From the NCBI GenBank assembly GCA_964613425.1, contig CAZTHC010000042.1, positions 1 through 9,869 of the forward strand: 9,869 nucleotides of DNA. Direction: 5' to 3'. This stretch comes from CAZTHC01 sp964613425 (lineage in GTDB: Bacteria; Bacillota; Clostridia; TANB77; CAG-508). The notes beneath the pieces are model-generated. The model was given only the letters and a program-made list of their open reading frames with translations, was not told the DNA's origin and did no database searches. Positions 7,502 through 9,869 of this stretch are shown here, one piece after another. Made by a program: the position numbers and the translations under genes. Each line of letters begins with the position of its first letter. The first letter of the stretch is position 1.

Positions 7502-8359
7502 CTATATTGGATTTACATGAACAATTACATTATCAATTTTATCTAAAGCAGATATATCTTTTTCTAGATTATCTGCTAAGTTATGACTATCAAAAGTGCT
7601 CATGTTACCATCAACAAATATTGTTAAAACAATAACATATTTATAACCAGAAGGAGTAGAATATAAATTTTCTACTCTTTTAATTTCTTTATAATTGTGT
7701 GCTAAATCTAAAATTATATCTTTAGTAGTTGCATCTATAGAAACATCCATTAGTACATTAAAACTTTCTATAAAAATTTTTATTCCTGTAAAAAAAATCC
7801 ATAGAGAAATTCCAATTCCCACAACTCCATCAAGCCAATATATGCCGGCAAGTGTAGCTAAAATAGAAATAAGTGTAAGTGTAGTAACAACACAGTCATT
7901 TCTATGGTCTTTACTTGTTGCTTCTATTAAGATATTATTATATTTTTTTAAAAGGCTATTTGTATATATGAATAGGCAAAATTTCGTAATAATAGTAGTA
8001 ATACAAACAATTACAAGCAACCATGAAAATTGTAAAACACTACCAAAAATTAAAGAACTAATTGCATCTTTTAAAAGCTTAATAGCAACAGCCATCATAG
8101 AAAGGCTTATGAAAAGAGAAAAAATATATTCAGCTTTTCCATGTCCAAAATTATGATTTTCATCTCCAGGTTCACTAGCAATTTTATTTCCTATAAAAGT
8201 CATAAGAGAAGCAAAAATATCTGCAGCACTATTAGCAGCATCAGCAATCATAGCTTGACTTCCACTAACAAGACCAACAGAACCTTTGATAATTAGTAAA
8301 AAAATATTTCCAAAAATTCCAGTGATACCAGAAATTTTTGCAGCCTTAAATCTATCCAT
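7502..8359 (-). CDS. Cation diffusion facilitator family transporter, possibly Mn(II) efflux
   Basis: This 285-residue membrane protein of the CDF family exports divalent metals in exchange for protons. Membrane helices occupy about residues 8-205 and a cytosolic metal-binding domain about 206-285. Signature stretches are ADAANSAADI in helix 2, HNFGHGKAEY after it, and KDHRNDCVVT in helix 5. The transport-site positions appear to be N43 and D47 (helix 2) with D151 and D155 (helix 5). Zinc exporters usually have H and D pairs here. An N-D-D-D set resembles manganese exporters such as pneumococcal MntE, so Mn(II) is plausible but inferred. ATG 8359 is used because AAGGAG lies 8 nt upstream. The in-frame GTG at 8368 overlaps that site. 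Transcription is from its own promoter at 8407-8412. Confidence 0.92.
   Translation of the reverse strand: MDRFKAAKISGITGIFGNIFLLIIKGSVGLVSGSQAMIADAANSAADIFASLMTFIGNKIASEPGDENHNFGHGKAEYIFSLFISLSMMAVAIKLLKDAISSLIFGSVLQFSWLLVIVCITTIITKFCLFIYTNSLLKKYNNILIEATSKDHRNDCVVTTLTLISILATLAGIYWLDGVVGIGISLWIFFTGIKIFIESFNVLMDVSIDATTKDIILDLAHNYKEIKRVENLYSTPSGYKYVIVLTIFVDGNMSTFDSHNLADNLEKDISALDKIDNVIVHVNPI
7651..7684 (+). terminator. Possible terminator for the sortase transcript, inside the CDF gene
   Basis: AAGGAGTAGAA (7651-7661) pairs with TTCTACTCTTT (7670-7680) with one G-U pair and an 8-nt loop. A broken T-rich run follows (TTTTAATTTC). It lies in coding sequence of the opposing gene, so the palindrome may be incidental. 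Confidence 0.25.
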
Positions 8360-8406
8360 AACATACACTCCTTAAGGTATAGTAAATTGTATTTAAAATT
8401 TAAAAC

Positions 8407-8415
8407 ATTATAACA
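8407..8415 (-). promoter_or_regulatory. Extended -10 promoter of the CDF transporter gene
   Basis: Read on the minus strand, TGTTATAAT (8415-8407) is a perfect extended -10, about 40-45 bp upstream of the ribosome site. No convincing -35 is seen at normal spacing, which is common for extended -10 promoters. Confidence 0.55.
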
Positions 8416-8567
8416 TATAGAAGAATAAAAAGAAACACTAATTGCATATTTTGAAAATTTGTAACCATATTATAAAATAATAGATACAATTTTATTTAAA
8501 AACACCTTGTAAAAGAGACAATTATCCTTTAAAATGAAATTAGTGAAATAGAATATGTCTAATTATC

Positions 8568-8590
8568 ACCATGTTGAGAGAAAGAATGAT
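8568..8590. repeat. Degenerate fragment of the ATGTTGAGCGAAA repeat
   Basis: CACCATGTTGAGAGAAAGAATGA resembles the start of the better-kept element at 8790-8827 (ATGTTGAGCGAAACGAA). The match fades after about 18 bases. It may be a decayed copy. Confidence 0.3.
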
Positions 8591-8615
8591 TTGTACACCT
8601 AAATAAACATGTTGT

Positions 8616-8713
8616 AATTAGTTCGCCAAATCTCGTCGGCGATAATATGTTTTCTTTTCTCCTCGTTGCTCGAAAAGAAAAATATATCACCTGCGTTTGG
8701 CTACTGGATTACT
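8616..8713. repeat. Long imperfect palindrome (possible MITE or structured RNA)
   Basis: The stretch folds on itself almost end to end. CTTTTC (8654-8659) pairs with GAAAAG (8672-8677) and the stem extends through TTTT/AAAA, then through ATAATA-type sequence with small bulges to GATA (8641)/TATC (8688). An internal loop with partial pairing follows, then GCCAAA (8625-8630) pairs with TTTGGC (8696-8701). TAAT/ATTA sit at the outer ends. The terminal loop is about 12 nt. It contains no gene. The shape suits a miniature inverted-repeat element, but no clear target duplication is visible. Confidence 0.6.
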
Positions 8714-8724
8714 AGAAATAAAAT

Positions 8725-8762
8725 ATTGCAAATTGTAGGGGGTCGTCGCCCACGACGACCCG
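8725..8762. repeat. Hairpin repeat element, copy B (ATTGCAAATTGTAGGGG family)
   Basis: ATTGCAAATTGTAGGGG (8725-8741) is identical to copy A at 879-895. The hairpin is perfect here: GGGTCGTCG (8740-8748) pairs with CGACGACCC (8753-8761) around loop CCCA. The right arm is identical to copy A, while the loop and one left-arm base differ. Confidence 0.8.
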
Positions 8763-8789
8763 CCAAATAACATATATGTAATATTACTG

Positions 8790-8827
8790 TCATGTTGAGC
8801 GAAACGAAGTGAAGTCGAAACATCTCA
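8790..8827. repeat. Dispersed repeat of the ATGTTGAGCGAAACGAAG type
   Basis: TCATGTTGAGCGAAACGAAG followed by TGAAGTCGAAACATCTCA resembles the ...TGAGCGAAGCGAAG.ATCTC... sequences scattered between genes in many bacterial genomes. The ends ATGTT and AACAT are complementary. It lies between hairpin copies B and C. That it is repeated elsewhere in this genome is expected but not shown here. Confidence 0.5.
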
Positions 8828-8850
8828 GCAATGAATTATAAACAAAATAT

Positions 8851-8889
8851 ATTGCAAATCGTAGGGGCGTATTGTATACGCCCTTTTTT
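8851..8889 (+). terminator. Hairpin repeat element, copy C, in the form of an intrinsic terminator
   Basis: ATTGCAAATCGTAGGGG (8851-8867) has one change from copies A and B, but the hairpin arms are different: GGGCGTAT (8865-8872) pairs perfectly with ATACGCCC (8876-8883) around TGT. Six T (8884-8889) follow, so this copy has all features of a Rho-independent terminator on the plus strand. No plus-strand gene lies directly upstream. It would stop read-through into the rplU promoter, including any run-on from the sortase gene. Confidence 0.65.
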
Positions 8890-8948
8890 ATCTCCAAACG
8901 AAAATTCAAAAGATAATTCACATATTGTAAAATAATGCATCTCAACTG

Positions 8949-8977
8949 TTGACAACACTTGAAATATATGGTACAAT
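8949..8977 (+). promoter_or_regulatory. Strong SigA-type promoter of rplU-rpmA
   Basis: A perfect TTGACA (8949-8954), a 17-bp spacer and TACAAT (8972-8977) are preceded by TG at 8969-8970, giving an extended -10. Transcription would begin near 8984, leaving a structured leader of about 95 nt. Confidence 0.88.
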
Positions 8978-8984
8978 ACTGTTC

Positions 8985-9060
8985 TGTAAGCCGCTTAATC
9001 AAGGTGCAGAAATACTATATATAATATAGTTACCTTTTTTAAAGGTTAGCGAGTATACAA
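8985..9060 (+). ncRNA. Probable ribosomal protein L21 leader RNA
   Basis: This region between the rplU promoter and its ribosome site has the position and pairing expected of the L21 leader, a cis-acting RNA in Firmicutes thought to allow control of the operon by L21. CGCT (8992-8995) pairs with AGCG (9048-9051) to close the structure. Inside, AAGGT (9001-9005) can pair with ACCTT (9032-9036), enclosing a perfect ACTATAT/ATATAGT hairpin (9014-9030). Alternatively ACCTTT (9032-9037) pairs with AAAGGT (9041-9046). The two pairings exclude each other. The family assignment rests on context and remembered features, not on a covariance-model search. Confidence 0.65.
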
Positions 9061-9079
9061 ATAAGGAGGTAAGTTCGTA

Positions 9080-9478
9080 ATGTACGCAATTATTGAAACT
9101 TGTGGAAAACAATACAAAGTAACAGAAGGTGATGTAGTATTTTTCGAAAAATTAGATACAGAAGTTGGTAAAAAAGTAACTTTTGATAAAGTAATTTTAG
9201 TATCTGAAGATGGAAAAGTACAAGTAGGAAATCCTTATGTAAAAGGTATTAAAGTAGAAGGAAAAGTAGTTTCTCATGGTAAAGACAAAAAAATATTAGT
9301 TTTCAAAATGAAAGCAAAGAAAAACTATAGAAGAACTCAAGGACATAGACAACCATACACAAAAGTAGAAATTACATCTATAAAAACAGCAGCAGCTAAA
9401 AAAGCAGAAGTTGCAGTAGAAGAAAAAACAGAAACAAAAAAAGCTACAACTAAGAAAACAGAAAAAGTAGCAGAATAA
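9080..9478 (+). CDS. rplU: Ribosomal protein L21 (bL21)
   Basis: This 132-residue large-subunit protein binds 23S rRNA. The family core occupies 1-102: MYAIIETCGKQYKV at the start, VTFDKVIL in the middle, and KAKKNYRRTQGHRQPYTKV near the end. Typical L21 is about 100-105 residues. Here a 30-residue tail (103-132) built only of A, K, E, V and T is added, probably disordered. A strong ribosome site, AAGGAGGT (9063-9070), precedes ATG 9080. It is first in a two-gene unit with rpmA, 53 bp apart, and is probably controlled through the upstream leader RNA. The prp protease gene normally found between rplU and rpmA in Firmicutes is absent. Confidence 0.97.
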   Translation: MYAIIETCGKQYKVTEGDVVFFEKLDTEVGKKVTFDKVILVSEDGKVQVGNPYVKGIKVEGKVVSHGKDKKILVFKMKAKKNYRRTQGHRQPYTKVEITSIKTAAAKKAEVAVEEKTETKKATTKKTEKVAE

Positions 9479-9531
9479 TTTTAAAAATTAATAATCGTAA
9501 GATATAAAAAAATGCGAAGGGAGTGAATAAA

Positions 9532-9792
9532 ATGGCTCATAAAAAAGGTCAAGGTAGTGTTAAGAACGGAAGAGACAGTGAGTCTAAACGTCTTGGTGTG
9601 AAAAGAGCTGATGGACAATTTGTTCTTGCTGGAAATATATTAGTAAGACAAAGAGGAACAAAAGTACATCCAGGTAACAATGTAGATATTGGTAGTGATG
9701 ATACTTTATATTCATTAGTAGATGGAACAGTTAAATTTGAAAGAAAAGGTAAAGATAAAAAACAAGTTAGTGTTTACCCAGTAGCTGAATAA
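9532..9792 (+). CDS. rpmA: Ribosomal protein L27 (bL27)
   Basis: This 86-residue large-subunit protein has an N-terminal arm that reaches toward the peptidyl transferase centre. It reads MAHKKGQGSVKNGRDSESKR and continues with LGVKRADGQFVLAGNILVRQ, RGTKVHPG and DGTVKFERKGKDKKQVSVYP, all family hallmarks. ATG 9532 is preceded by GGGAG (9519-9523) at 8 nt. An in-frame GTG at 9523 overlaps that site and is rejected. Many Firmicutes make L27 with a short extension (like MLKLNLQFFA) that Prp removes. Here a stop codon at 9505-9507 and the intervening codons show that no such extension exists, so the mature-type N-terminus is translated directly. It shares the rplU promoter. An insertion-sequence end begins 25 bp downstream. 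Confidence 0.97.
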   Translation: MAHKKGQGSVKNGRDSESKRLGVKRADGQFVLAGNILVRQRGTKVHPGNNVDIGSDDTLYSLVDGTVKFERKGKDKKQVSVYPVAE

Positions 9793-9817
9793 TTTAAAAA
9801 TAAAGGCGTTCAACATA

Positions 9818-9869
9818 TGTACTGAACCCAAAAAGTTGGACAGTATAAATTAGGCTACTAACATGGAAT
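9818..9869. mobile_element. Left end of an IS3-family (IS150-like) insertion sequence, cut by the window edge
   Basis: The sequence from 9818 begins TGTACTGAACCC and continues AAAAAGTTGGACAG, the form of the terminal inverted repeats of IS150-group IS3 elements (TGTACTG...CCC...GTTGGACA). An ATGGAAT at the edge could be the start of the first transposase frame (orfA). The rest lies outside the window, so completeness and the target duplication cannot be seen. Confidence 0.7.

Noticed and set aside
7695..8156. Plus-strand open frame of 153 codons opposite the CDF gene
   Set aside because: It is antisense to a well-supported transporter, has no ribosome site, and its composition follows from the opposite strand.
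8366..8368. GTG at 8368 as start of the CDF gene
   Set aside because: It overlaps the AAGGAG site. ATG 8359 is at proper distance.
8568..8889. Repeat cluster as a CRISPR array
   Set aside because: The repeats belong to different families, have irregular spacing and are long palindromes. There is no regular spacer pattern.
8790..9002. Minus-strand open frame of 70 codons before rplU
   Set aside because: It covers repeat elements and the rplU promoter, and resembles no protein.
9523..9531. GTG at 9523 as an N-terminal extension of L27
   Set aside because: It overlaps the GGGAG site, adds only three residues and shows no Prp cleavage motif.

Overview
The window is AT-rich, with classical Shine-Dalgarno sites and SigA-type promoters. 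Its gene families are typical of Gram-positive Firmicutes: membrane-anchored RNase Y, a class B sortase with a cell-wall-sorted substrate, and an L21 leader in front of rplU-rpmA. It most resembles a low-GC member of the Clostridia, possibly an uncultured gut lineage. That placement is inferred from gene content and not from a marker comparison.

Layout. Bases 1-2352 hold a plus-strand group: an AlkD-type DNA alkylation repair glycosylase, a YgjV-family membrane protein, and a radical SAM protein of the PflX/COG1313 family. The radical SAM gene is broken by two single-base insertions. A strong promoter at 2359-2387 drives rny (ribonuclease Y). Only 17 bp after rny lies an 828-residue secreted protein of Ig-like repeats ending in a TPKTG sorting signal. 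A strong intrinsic terminator (6547-6585) closes that unit. A class B sortase follows and is the obvious candidate to anchor that protein to the wall. A cation diffusion facilitator gene runs towards the sortase from the minus strand, and the two stop codons are 2 bp apart.

Bases 8360-9079 contain no protein gene. They hold a divergent promoter for the cation transporter, a cluster of palindromic repeat elements, the rplU promoter and an RNA leader. Next come rplU (L21) and rpmA (L27), with no prp protease gene between them and no cleavable L27 N-terminal extension. The last ~50 bases look like the left end of an IS3-family (IS150-like) insertion sequence, which sits where obg usually follows rpmA.

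The most notable points are: the sortase and substrate pair attached to the rny operon; hairpin repeats with a conserved flank and differing but self-complementary arms; the doubly frameshifted radical SAM gene; and the L27 gene lacking the processing typical of Firmicutes. I see no clear evidence of an undescribed defence or other multi-gene system.
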